Positions 50,365 through 62,200 of a stretch of 64,000 bases of DNA are shown one piece after another. Origin of the DNA: Numida meleagris. Taxonomy: Eukaryota > Chordata > Aves > Galliformes > Numididae. The notes under the pieces were generated by a model that ran no database searches, was not told where the DNA came from, and saw only the letters and a list, made by a program, of their open reading frames with translations. The position numbers were made by a program, and so were the translations under genes. The stretch is taken from contig NC_034421.1 of the NCBI RefSeq assembly GCF_002078875.1, forward strand, positions 2,394,917 through 2,458,916. Direction: 5' to 3'. Each line of letters starts with the position of its first letter. The first letter of the stretch is position 1.

Positions 50365-53300
50365 CTACGTGGGTTTTTCTGCGCTGCGAGGCTGGGGCTC
50401 CCGGCGCAGCACAGCACAGGCGCTCTGCGGGGACGGCCTCATGGTGAACCCGGCCTCTGCCGCCGTGTCCAGCTCTGATTCTTTCACCCCGGGCGGAGGC
50501 TTAAAGGTGAACTTCTGGATCAAGCCCGTGAAGAAGATGAAGAGCTCCACCGTGGCAAGGCTTTCTCCAATGCAGTTCCTCCGCCCTGCAATGCCAAGAG
50601 CACAGCGGTTTGTGGGGGGGCAGTTTCCCTGAGAACTCTTCCCTACCGCTTGGTAGCAACAGCGTGAGGGGCAGAGCAGGCTGCAGAACTGCAAACAGCG
50701 TGGGGTGATGTTCAGCAGCCATCGCCGTTGGTCTCCTACACGTATTTGAGCAGGGCTGTTTCACTCCAAGCCCGCGAGGCACTGGTTTGGGACAACCTAG
50801 AAACCATTCTTCCTAAGGGAGAGGGAAGGCAGAACTCTTGCTTGAGTTCTGTAGTTCCTAGCGGTGTCTTTAAAGCCCGAGGCCCGGTGTGCCTCCCAGT
50901 GAGGGCTGAAGAGCTGTTTGCAATTCACTGAAACCCAGAGCAAATGTTGCTGAAGAATCCTCACCGCTGGCCTGTGCTGCTCCTGCCAGAGCTCACAGCC
51001 TGACACCTGGCTGTGCAGTGCTGGGCACTCAGCCCTGTGCCAGGCCAAACCCTTCAGTTACCTGTGGAGAAGGGCAGGAACGCTTTCTTCTTTACAAAGT
51101 TCCCATCTGCATCAAGGAAGTGGTTGGGGTTGAATTCGTCTGGTGTTTCCCACTGTGTTTTATCCAGCAGCACCGAGGAGAGCAGAGGAATCACTGTTGT
51201 TCCCTGCAACACAGCTGCATTCAGTTATGGCCATCCAGCCATACAACCCCCTTAGGGCTGTGCCTTCAAGCAAACTTCCAAAGAACTGATTTCTAGGTAG
51301 GTACATAATCAAAAGATACTAGTTATGACATACTCCATTTGCTGGAATTATTGACTAACCTATGACTAGGCTGTTCTGTGCTGTTACTGAGCTCTGAGCA
51401 GAGGCCCACGCTCCCCTCTGCCCATGGCACTTTGCCCTGTGTGCCACTGCCCGCCCTTGGGCCGCAGAGCAGCACGTACCTTGGGTATGAAATAGCCTTT
51501 GAAGTGCGTGTCAGCAGAGGTGCACCGCGGAACGTGTGGCAGAAGGGTGACAAATCTCTGCACCTCGTGGATGACCGCGTTGGTGAAGGGCATGTTTTTC
51601 CGGTCCTCAAAGGTTGGCAGGCAGTCAGGGCCAAGAACGCGCTCAATCTCTGCATGCACCTTTTCTGCGGTCAGAGGGAAGGCACCAAGTGAGTTTCCCT
51701 CCGTGGGAAAGCACCTCCAACCCCCGACCCATGGTGACTGCTGGCTGAACTGCCCTGGGGCAGTGAAGAGATGCAGAGACCCTGGGAGCAGGTGCGAGAG
51801 CAAGCCCTCAGATCCCTCGGTCCCGAAGGGCAGCACACAGAGCTTGGACAGAGATGGACACGTTGCCGGCACTCAGATTTTGGATGCCCTAGAGAGAAGC
51901 TATGATGTTTTTAGAGGTGAACAGCATTTATGAAGTCGCTGCAGAGCGCTTTAATTCCCTGTGTAAGAAAAGTGAACCTACAAAGGTGTCTTACTTTGAA
52001 TCTCGGGGTGCTTCATCATCAGCAGGACGGCCCACTGCAGGGTGGTGGATGTTGTTTCAGTGCCAGCCATGAGCAAGTCAAGTGCAGAGGCCAACACATT
52101 TGCATCATCAAAAAGCGTACTGCTTTTATTCTCCTCCTGTAGGGAAACAAACAGAAAAAGGCAGCGCCGTCAGCATGGGAAGGCAGAACACAGAACATGC
52201 AAACACATATCTGCAGTGCTCTGGGCCACATGATCGCTTTTTTGGGACTTCTCAAGGTCTTCTTAGGCCTTAGCAGAGCACATTCATTACACAAGCAACA
52301 CGGAGTGGCTCTGCACAGGATGCCCCATCAGCAATCCTTATAATGCTGAAATACCTCTTGTTTGAAGACCAGTGCATCAATGTAGCTCGTCAGGTTGTTT
52401 TCATTAATATTTGCTTTGCTTTCCTGGATATGCTTCTTTAGGATCACACACACCTCTTCTACTTTTTTCAGTATCATCTTGTGAGGTTTAAGAAGAAATC
52501 CAAGAAATGGGTAGAAATTAAATAGCTACAAAAAAAAACAAGAAAAAAAAACACAGAAAAGACAAAATTCTGTAAAAGACTGTAACACTTAAGGATTGTA
52601 ATGGAGAAGTCAGTTAGGTGAGGAACCAAATGACACGGTATTAGAGCCTCTCTTTCTGGCCAACTAAAAAAAATTAGTGTATAAAAATGTCTCCTCCTAA
52701 AAATTCTTTACAGAAATGAATGGGAGCTATCAGACTTGTCTAGACACAGCCTATAAACATGAATTAAAAGAACACAATTAAGGGAAAGTGATAGTGAACT
52801 CATGAAACAATGAAATTACATTTTTAAAGAGGTAATAAAGCAAAAAGATAAAGCATGACGCGTTAGCAAAGAAAACTCCAAATGTTTAGCAAGCCAAAAT
52901 ATGTACGTTTTGAAGCTGTTAGATCATCATTTTTAACTTTCACATGAATTATAAATCAATTACACTTGGTTCCCAGCACAGCTAGATCTCACTGCACAAA
53001 ACCAGTGGCATTCTGTGTGCAGGGGGGTTACTTCATTCCTCAACATGAGAAAGGAACTGGCTGCTCTGTCCTGCCTTAACTGGTTGTAATTTTTGCTGTT
53101 TCCCTGCCGTAGAGAATAAAAGAAGCCTCAGCCATCGCACTCGCAGGCTGCAGAGGAGCTGAGCACATCCCTGCTGCTGCTCGGGTCACAGCAATGCTCC
53201 ACCCCAGCGCTGCCATGAAGCAGTGCACCTCCTTCCATGGACACCACAGTGCATGCAGTGGGATTTCACAAAGGAGAGAAGGCCCGAAACAAAGCGTGTT

Positions 53301-56250
53301 ATGTCTCAGTACCACAAGGCTTCCCCAAAACCATCGTGCAGCAGTACATTGCCATGCCCTACCAAAATACCCGAGCATCTCAGCACAGGGGGTGACTTAC
53401 GTGCAGGAATGGGGAGCCAAGAAGGAGCATAACCTCATCGATGAGTCGCAGCAGAGTGACAAATGTTGGGTCTCCGTAATCAAACCTTCTCCCAAAGAGT
53501 ATAGCAAAGGTGATGTTGGTGGGAGCCGCATTCAAAAACCGAAGTCGGAAAGGCCCACCTGGAAATGGCCAAAATCACCTGGATTTGTCTTCCAGAGCAA
53601 CCCTGAGCTCTTCGCAGTGGCTCTGCAAAGTAATATGAAACACCCCAGCTCACCTTGGAAGGATTCGATCAGCTTGATAAGAAACTGAAGCTCCTCGAGC
53701 ATCCTTTCCTCTGCAAGCCGCTTCCCCATGCCCAGATCCCGCATAGCAGCCAGGGTGAACCGCCGCGTCGTCTTCCAGAGCTCTTGGGAAGAGAAGAACA
53801 CACCTACGGAGGGATGGCATGGCATGATTGCCCAGCTGCTATGGGGTTTGCTCGGTACACAGGAGCTCTGCAGCCTGCAGGGCTGGGTGCTGGGGGAGGG
53901 CTGCCCTGGGAGAGCCCAGCCCTGGGCAGGTTCCATAGGGCAAGAGGCAATCTGCTGTTCACATCTCTGGGTTTTACCCATTTACAGCTTTGTCCCTTCG
54001 CAACCACACACAGCAAAAGCTCTATGCATGGTATTTGTCTCAGGCTGACTTGTTTTCCCCCAGGAAAACAACGCAGCTGTTTCAGAGAGCAAGGCTAGGG
54101 GCAGACGACACTGCTCTGTCCATGTCACGAACGGGACAAACGATTTCCCTGTTGTGCTTTAGAGGATGAACTTTCTTCTGTGCAAGGGGGACAAGGAGGG
54201 GTGTCAGGGAGGTACCACAGCTTACAGCTGGGAAATCTCCCCAGGTGGCCTTAGGTGATGCCAAAAGCTCTCCTGTTTGGCAGAGCCCTGCACGGCAGGC
54301 AGCCTGGGTGCTCCCTGCCCTGCTGGCTCGAGGGCTGAGCACAGTCTACATCTTCACACAGCGTACCCCTCCTCACCCTGGGCCTCACTCTTAAAAACAA
54401 GATGAATAAACCCCACACGCTGTATGCATTATATACATATTAGGTCATCAAATCTTTTCCTTTCAGCCTTGGATTATTCCCTTCACTGTTTTTCACTGTC
54501 TTGTCTTGGGCAATGTATTACTTCTTAGCATGCAATGCAGAAATACGCCAAAAATCTGTTTACAGAAGTAATTGTTTGAGGTACAAACAGCTCGTGCTAT
54601 TGCGCTCCTGCCAGTTCTTGCAGTCTTTATCATGAGTCATGCATGATCCAGGCTCTGTCTGAACTGCCAGTAACTGCAGAAGAGAGATTGCATAAGGACC
54701 TCAGCCTTCATGTGAAAAATAATTTCCTTCCCTCTGCACTGCAGCAGCACCCTGGAAATGTGATTCAAGTGCTGCAAGAAGCAAAAAATGGATAAGGCAA
54801 ACGGGAAGATGCCCACAGCTGCTCTTCTGAAGAAAGCAAACGGCCCCAACCCCACCCAGTGTAGCCACCGATGGGCTCAACGCTCCTAAATGCGGCTGAA
54901 ATTGAAAGAACACATCTGGAAAACAGCAGAGTGAGCGTGTCCTGATGTCTGCAAGGCACCGGTACCATTTCCATGTTGGATGTGGTGGAAGATGGGGATA
55001 GCTGGTCTGTCTGCAAACACATCCGCCGTGTTCAGAAGCGCATCCTTCACCGCCTCGTAGCCAGTCAGCACCACCACCTGCTGCATCCCCAGGTGGACAG
55101 TGAACACTGGCCCGTATTTCTCTGAAATCTGGAAGGAGAGGAAAAATCAGTGGTCAGCACTACATCCTGCTCTGGTGGTTAGGGAACCACAGAATCACAG
55201 AGTCATTGTGGTTGGAGAAGACCTCTAAGATCACCAAGCCCAACCTCAGCTCATCCCCACCATGACACCAAACCACGTCCCTCAGTGCCACATCTCCACG
55301 GTTCTGGAACACCTCCATGGCGGTGACTCCATCGCTCCCTGGGCACCAGTGCCAGTGAATCACCACTCCTTCTGAGAATAAATTTTTCCTACTATCCAAC
55401 CTGACCCTCCCATGGTGCAACTTGAGGCCATGTGGAGCCAGGAGTTGGACTCAGTGATCCATGTGGGTCCCTTCCAACTTGGGACACCCCATCCCATCCC
55501 ATCCCATCCCATCCCATCCCATCCCATCCCATCCCATCCCATCCCATCCCATCCCACCCCATCCATCCCATCCCACCCTACCCACATTTTTCCAAGCCCA
55601 AGCCATTCACTGTTTCAAATGATTTCCCCTACATGTTTTCTTTGGGCTGTGTTACACTAACTCCCATCTAGAAAACCAGCATCATGAGCAAGACATACAA
55701 GCTATTTTGGCAACTACAATTAAGCATCCATCTTTCAATTTGGCCATGTGGACACTCAAGTATTTTAAGGTATTTCACAACATAAAGATGTCAAAGTTTA
55801 GGTTCATCCACCCAAATTGATGCAGATACTCGTAGCCTTCAGTGCGTGGGCAGCTCTCACGTACTGACCGCCCACCAAGCTCTGCAGAGTTGGGATTCAG
55901 CAGTTTCCTTCGTCATTCGGAAAGCTTTACATTTAGTTTCTTAAATCACATTTAAAAAAACCCCTGCACTGGGCACCGAGCAGTTATCTCAGAACTGCCA
56001 TAGGAAGGAGAACTGCAGCCACCCCACCCCCTGGGCCCAAAGCAGCGCGGGCGCTCGCTCCTACCTTCATCAGAGACCTGTCCTGCCTCCTGATGTCCAG
56101 CAGGTGCAGGTTGCCGATGATGGGGAGAGGAACCGGACCGGGAGGCAAATTGGAAGGCGATCGTTTAAAACCTCTTACAACATAGAGGAGTGCGGCGATG
56201 AAAAGCGCGGCGCAGAGCCCGCAGGCGAACAGGGCCCCGAGGGCAGCCAT
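50365..56250 (-). CDS. CYP2W1: Cytochrome P450 CYP2W-like (gene C), complete, inverted
   Basis: Nine coding exons on the minus strand: 56065-56250, 54966-55128, 53654-53803, 53401-53558, 52355-52525, 51995-52136, 51480-51664, 51062-51203, 50365-50585. The spliced frame is 1,518 bases, 505 aa plus TAG, with GT-AG introns throughout. Motifs: N-terminal anchor, PPGP, W126/R130, AGTETT 300-305, ExxR E357/R360, and haem loop GRRNCIG with C437. The post-K-helix segment [17 protein letters not shown] marks it as CYP2W-like and close to gene B. Exon 1 is four codons shorter than in B, exon 5 one codon shorter, and exon 9 ten codons longer, giving a polar C-terminal tail. Intron 1 holds CR1 fragments and an ATCCC repeat. 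The ATG has A at -3 and G at +4; no TATA box is clear. The gene symbol marks subfamily only; paralogue naming is unresolved. Confidence 0.93.
55188..55430 (-). mobile_element. CR1 LINE 3' fragment, minus orientation
   Basis: The plus strand starts with ACAGAATCACAGAGTCATTG and continues with AAGACCTCTAAGATCACCAA, then runs through the characteristic GAACACCTCCATGG and GCAACTTGAGGCC stretches. This is the reverse complement of the conserved 3' end of avian CR1 elements. It is a 5'-truncated fragment lying in intron 1 of gene C. Boundaries are approximate. Confidence 0.8.
55435..55488 (+). mobile_element. CR1 LINE 3' end, plus orientation
   Basis: The short stretch CCAGGAGTTGGACTCAGTGA, followed by ATGTGGGTCCCTTCCAAC, is the 3' terminus of a CR1 element in the opposite orientation to the fragment just before it. 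Instead of the usual ATTCTATG tail it runs into a pure ATCCC repeat. Confidence 0.7.
55489..55585. repeat. (ATCCC)n pentanucleotide microsatellite
   Basis: There are thirteen perfect ATCCC units at 55491-55555, with degenerate units on the right up to about 55585. It directly abuts a CR1 3' end inside intron 1 of gene C. Open frames across it translate to repeated GWDGM-type peptides and are artefacts. Confidence 0.95.
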
Positions 56251-59200
56251 GCTGGTGGAGCCTGCCCTTCTGCAATCCGCTGAGAGATGCTGATTAGGAC
56301 GCTCACACTGTATTTACTGACAGTATTTGATGCCAGGGCCGCTGCTGGGCTTTGCACAATCCTCTCCTCCACGCCCAGACCTCCACAAAAGGTAGGGAAT
56401 TTTTGTCTGCAAAAGGCAAAGTCCGAACACAGCTCGGGGAGGTGCAGGTCCCCACGCCATGGGGCTGGCTGGGTTCATTGCCATTCTTCTGCCTGCAATA
56501 ATTTGTCCAGAACCTGAGAGACCCACGCCTGTTTCACAATTAGACAGCAATCGTGAAATCTCTTTATATTCCATCTCTCCCATCTCCTCATCCAACCTCT
56601 TCTCTGGACACCAGCAGCTCTTCACCTTCCACTTTCAATAGTTCTTTACCTCACAAATGCCAATCCCCAAATAATCCTTCGCAGCCAGCACCCACCCCAC
56701 AGCACAGGAGCAGCAGGTCCTGCAGCGCAGTGACTGGCTCCAGGCGATGCAGGAAGCTGTGCACAGCCCCTTCCAGCTGCTTCCACCTCCTGCTGTCCTT
56801 GCAGCGAAGCATTTTCTCCCAGTGAAGAGAAACAGAGCCAGGCAATCTACAAAAGATTCGGGACACACTTGTTACCTCCTTCTGCAGATTTGGAGCTCTG
56901 TTGCTTCTCTCTTACTATTTACGGACAGTCTGAATCTGGGCTGTCCTAAAGTTCTACCTATAGACTGTGCAGCCAGAGGGCTACGCCTCCTTCCCACGCG
57001 CCATGTGCCACCACATCGCACCCCTGGTGTGCACAGCCACCTGCAGCTCCTCTGCTCTGCTTGGGGCTTGCAGTCCCTCTCCCAGCCTCACTCGAAGGGT
57101 TTAGGGCTGGGGGCTACCCAGCACCCCTGGGTCCATCCCTGTGCAGGGTCCCCCCAGCTGCAGGAGACTGCAGACACCAAAGCTGCCATGCTGGAAGCAC
57201 TGCCCAGCACTGTGCTCCCCTACAGCCCTGACTGACCCTTGCTGCTGGTGCAAACACTGGTGAAAAATGAGTTCACCACAGCAAACCGCAGAGCCATCGT
57301 TCAGTTCCACGCGTCCTGCTTTTATGAGTGGGGTGCACTTCTTCCTGCTCCCGTGTAGCGTCACCTGGTGCCGCTTCTTCTCTTTACACAACAAAAGGGA
57401 CACAAGACCCACGTCCTGCAGAGCTGGGCTGCTGCATGGCTGTGTGCCGGGCCTGCTGCTCCCACCAGCTGCAGTGAGAGCTGCCAGACAGGGGAAGCCA
57501 AGCACTGCTCCCACCATGCAGTGCTCCCTCCCAGGCCTGCCCGCATTACACACAACAGCGTTTTCCTGCGGTGAGAGCAGGAGACCGGGAGTCTGGAGAA
57601 GTGCTGCACATCCCTGCAGGGACAATGGCCGTCTGTGCGGCTCTGGGCAGAGCGCTGGGAGCAGAGGGCCGTGCTGTGAGTGCAGCTCTGTGCTGCAGCT
57701 CCCCCGGGGCCGGCCCGGCATCGCCACTGTCATTGCTGAAGGACTCTGGGGCTCCGTGCAAAGGAAGTGGTGTAGGAACTGCACCTCATCACACCGTAAC
57801 AGAACCACGCGGAACCCAGCGCCAGGTCCCAGCCGAGCAGAGGAAGGGAGGCTGCTCATTACCTGCCGGGTAAAGCAAGCCATGGAGGGGGCAAAGCTGG
57901 ACACAGATAACAGCATCTCAGGTGGAATGCAAAAACACATTCCCATAAGCGGTTTAGGTTAAAAATTAAAATGAAAATTAATCTTTATCTAGGAGTAAAT
58001 GAACCTTTTGAAAAGTCAAACCTCCTCGGCTCAAGCAAGGTCATGCAGCACAGGAGAATCACAGCAAGAGAAGCCCTTACCCGGAGTGCCAACCACCCAC
58101 GGGTCCGTAACTGGGAAAGGAAGTCATTACCCCGGTGTTTGCAATGCATTTGGAGGTCGAGCCCTTCCAATTAGCTGCTGTCTGACAGAGAGGACCAGAG
58201 CCAGCAGCCGAGCTCTCCTGCCTCAGCCCTGGGGCCGGCGAGGGGCAGTGGGGCACAATGGCCCCGTTTTGGCGGTGTCACACTGTTACTGCATAGCAAG
58301 GGGCCGCGGGAACTGCTCACTGCTTGAGCCCATGCTCCGAGCAGTAACAAAAGACAGAGCCTCTCTGGGCACCCTGTGCCACTGCCTCACTGCCCATATC
58401 ATAAAAAACATTTTCCTCATATCCAGTCTAAGTCTGCCTTCTTTCAGTTTGAAGCCGTTTCCCCTTGTCCTATGGCACAGACCCCTCTATGGAGCCCTAC
58501 CACACACAAACTTGAGATACAGAGGGACGTGGCAAAGTGACACCGGCAGCACACAGCCCTGATGTGCAGCACCACGGCCCTGCAAGCGCGGAGACGACCA
58601 GCTGCCCCTCCTTTGAAAGGAGATTGCTCCATCACTGCTTCTCTAAGAGCCTTTAACATGGACTCTACTTGGAAGACTCAGTGCTGCATTTCCAAACCCC
58701 GTTCCTCCCATGAAGTTTGCTCTGGCTCTTTGGTTGGGTTGCATCCACGTGCTGCTTTTAATTTTTGGTCCTGCTGCGGGTTTACGGCATAGAGGAACAA
58801 TGTGGGAACAGAACTAACGCGAGCACAAACCCAAAGGCACGAGACCATCGATGGCACTGCCAGCACCTCAGCCCTGTTCTGCTGCACATCTCACCTGCGT
58901 CGGATTTACCAGCACCCACAAATGCACTGCCTACTAGTTAAAATGCCAGCCTGCTCCCAAGCTGCCACCCCGAGCCTGTGGTACGCCGTGAGAGGGAACA
59001 TTTTCCGGAACACAAAGGCCTATTGACGGCTATCGCCACAGCATCCCTTCGGGCTTCCTGAAACGCAGCCGTCGCAGCGCTCCGAGCAGCAGCCTGCCCC
59101 ACTGAATGCTGCTCTGTGTCAGCACAGACATGAGTGGCGTGCTCGGTGCTGCTGGGTGCTGCAGGGCTGTGCTGCATTCAGCCCTGTGGGTGGCAGAGCC

Positions 59201-62200
59201 TCTGATGGCAGTGCTGGGTGTCACCTCACCGCGAGGAGCCCTGACTCAAAGGCGCAACCTGTGAGCGGGGCGGGTTTGAAGAAGGAAACGTTCCTCTATA
59301 TTTGCATGTACATTTTTAATACAGCCGTGCTGTCTGGCGGCCAGGTTCAGGGAGTGCAAACCAGGAGCGCGGTTTCTATTTTCAGCGCAGCCGCTGATTG
59401 CTTGCTGTTGCTGGCAAATCTTTTAATCTCCTTCCCTCTGCTTTTCCCTCCTGCAATAAGGGCTGGGTGGCCCCCGGCTCTGCACGGCGCAGCAGGAGCC
59501 CCCGATGGAACACAGCAAGGACAGCACAGCGGCATCGCTCTGTGTGCCAAAGCCAGGCGTGCCCGTGCAGTTCCACTGCTCAGTGATCCCTTCCACACGC
59601 ACGTGCCCTGACATCACCAGCAGTGATGTACCCAGACATCACAGCAAACCAGGCCCCACAGGGCACAGAAAAAATCACACCCAGAGCATGGCCACCAGCA
59701 CCCACTCTGCACCTCTGGGCAGACGTGTCACTCTGGCACCACCACAGCTCCATGGGGGGAGCCCAGCCCGCTGTCCCACCACCCAAGCTCCCTCTGCTCC
59801 TCTGGTTGGCACCAGCAGCAGTGCTGGGAGGTTTTGGGGTGGGTGTGGGAACCTGGTGCTGAGCAGGCACAACATGACGGCTACAGGTGGGCACGCGCAT
59901 CCTCCTGCCCATCCCTTCCATCATTAAAAATGCTTAAACGCTCCGTGCCAAGTCACGCTGTGTGACAGCCCAGCTGCTCACTCCTTGCACGGCCTCTGGG
60001 ACCCCACCAAAATAACACACATATGCTTTTGGGGCAGAGACCAGCATTAATCTTAAGGGGTGGTTTAAGATCCAAACAATCACCACTAATTCCTCCCGTT
60101 CGCTACTAGGGATTACTGGACCACAAGCGACCTTTCAGATTCTTAAGATGTGGATTAGGAAGGGCTTTATGGACTAATCCTAACGACTTGAGTTACAGCC
60201 CGAGCACCCTGACCCCCCAGCAGGCCTGTAGGCGCTGTGCTCCCCTCCGCCCACACAGCAGCTCGGGGCGGATTTTGAATCCATTTCAAGAGAATGTCAC
60301 ATTGGTGCCCCTTACAGCGATCCAGTTGAGTTGCAAGGAAGATAAGGTGACCCGGGTAAAGGTCACAGCCGAGTGAACGGCAGGATTGCTGGGACAAGCC
60401 AAGCTGAGACATCTGTTTGCCTTCTGCTGAGCCAATCGCTTTATCATTTTCAAATACTACCAGAAGACCCTGAAACGTTACCGCACACGTTAACCTATAG
60501 GGCTGCAGCAAATTTTCAGATTTCTGCAGCAAAATGCTCCTCAGGACCAACAACAGCTTTCCCATCAATGGCTGAACTGGGAATATCTTTGAGATCTCCA
60601 AAAAGATACCCAAAATCAAACTCAAGCAGCAGCTGTACGGCAGGGAAGGGCCACTAACACACTTCTATGAGATGTGGAGGACCCCCAGCCCGCAGTGATG
60701 CACACAGGGTTGGGTGGGAGCCACGCTGCTCTGCTGGCAGGAGGGGAGCACCAGCAGCAGCCAGAGGGACTGCGTCTGTCACAGCCCCTTCGTTCCTGTC
60801 TTGGAGATGAGAGCATCCATCACACTTGTGCTGGGGACAGCACCAACCCACACTCACCTGCTGTGTCTTCACCTTCTGCTGGCACTGAAAAAAAGAACCA
60901 AAAGGACTGAGACCACCTGCCTGCCCCACGCTAACTGCATAATTCAACACAAGCCTGTATTTTCTTATTAAACAACGCCAAAGATGTACTCATGATCTCT
61001 CTGTGGTTAACTTTTTTTCCCCTTCCTTTGTCCAAAGGCAGCTGAAATAATATAAAAAGGGATTCAGGAAACAAAAGGGAAACCCCTGTGTTTTTTTTTT
61101 GAATATTTTCTAAGCCTGAACCACTCTCTGGAAGCAATTGGCAAGCTGGCCGTCGCTCTCCTTCCATCCCGCAGCCTGCAGCCTCAGCTCTGCACAAGAA
61201 GACACAGTACAACAACCACCGGCGTGCGGCCAGCCAGAGCTGTACCGTCCACACTCTGGGGGTGCTCACGCTCCAGTGACAAAATCAGCACAGAGAGGGG
61301 CTGATCTGTGAAGACCATGAAGTCTATTGGCACGTACCTATGCTACCGGAGAAAGACCGTGCCTGCGGCTCAAGCTTTCAGCACGCCCAAAGAGCTGTAA
61401 GCCAGTTGTTTGGCCAAGTTAAGCCCACAGAAAGCAAACAAAGATGGCTGCAAGTCTCAACAGACCGGAATCGGGCAGCAAGGCCAAGGCAGGCGCCGGG
61501 CTGCGTGCCCACACCGCGGCCTCGCGTCGCAAAGCAGATACATGCCACCCTTTGCTTGGCCAACGGCATTCCAGCACTGTTGCACCAGATTTGGGCAATT
61601 TCATGGGGCTTAGGGAAGCCTGGCTGGTACAAAGGATGCTGCCAAAGGCTGCTGTACCTCGAGAAGAGAACAGGGAAACGTGCCCTCTCAACACCCTTCT
61701 CTGAGCCCAATGGAGCTCCACAACCAAGAAAAAGGATTTTGGCAGGGCTGCAGCTAGCCTGGCTATTGATAAGCAAATGAAAGGGACAGATCCTGAGTCC
61801 CGAGGCTTACAGTCTTCTAAAATACAATGGGACCATAAAGAAAAGAGATGTCAGTAGTGACAGCAACAGGCTACATAACATTTACATTACCGAGAAACCT
61901 TAAAAACAATCAAAATAACTAAAACCAATAGGAAATAGAAAAATGCATTGGGGCACAATGGGGAACAGCCTTCAACTGTGTGCTCACATATCTGGGGTTT
62001 TGCATGTTTGTTTCTAACACAATCCCCTCAATTCAGCCTCCAGGTTGGAGGCACGGAGAGGTAGGGTCAGAATTCTTCTGGCCGTGTATATACACGTGGC
62101 ATTTCTTGACCTTTCAGTATTTGATTTTGAAACCTATTTACATTTTTGACGTAGGTGTGTTTGTGGGTTTTGTTGGGGAATGCCAGCAATTTTCTGCATG

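Noticed and set aside
50327..50632. 101-residue plus-strand frame
   Set aside because: It is the antisense of gene C exon 9, whose minus strand encodes the haem-binding loop.
51499..51933. 144-residue plus-strand frame
   Set aside because: It is an antisense shadow of gene C exon 7.
55360..55671. Open frames encoding repeated GWDGM or PIPSH peptides
   Set aside because: They are translations of the ATCCC microsatellite and the CR1 fragments.
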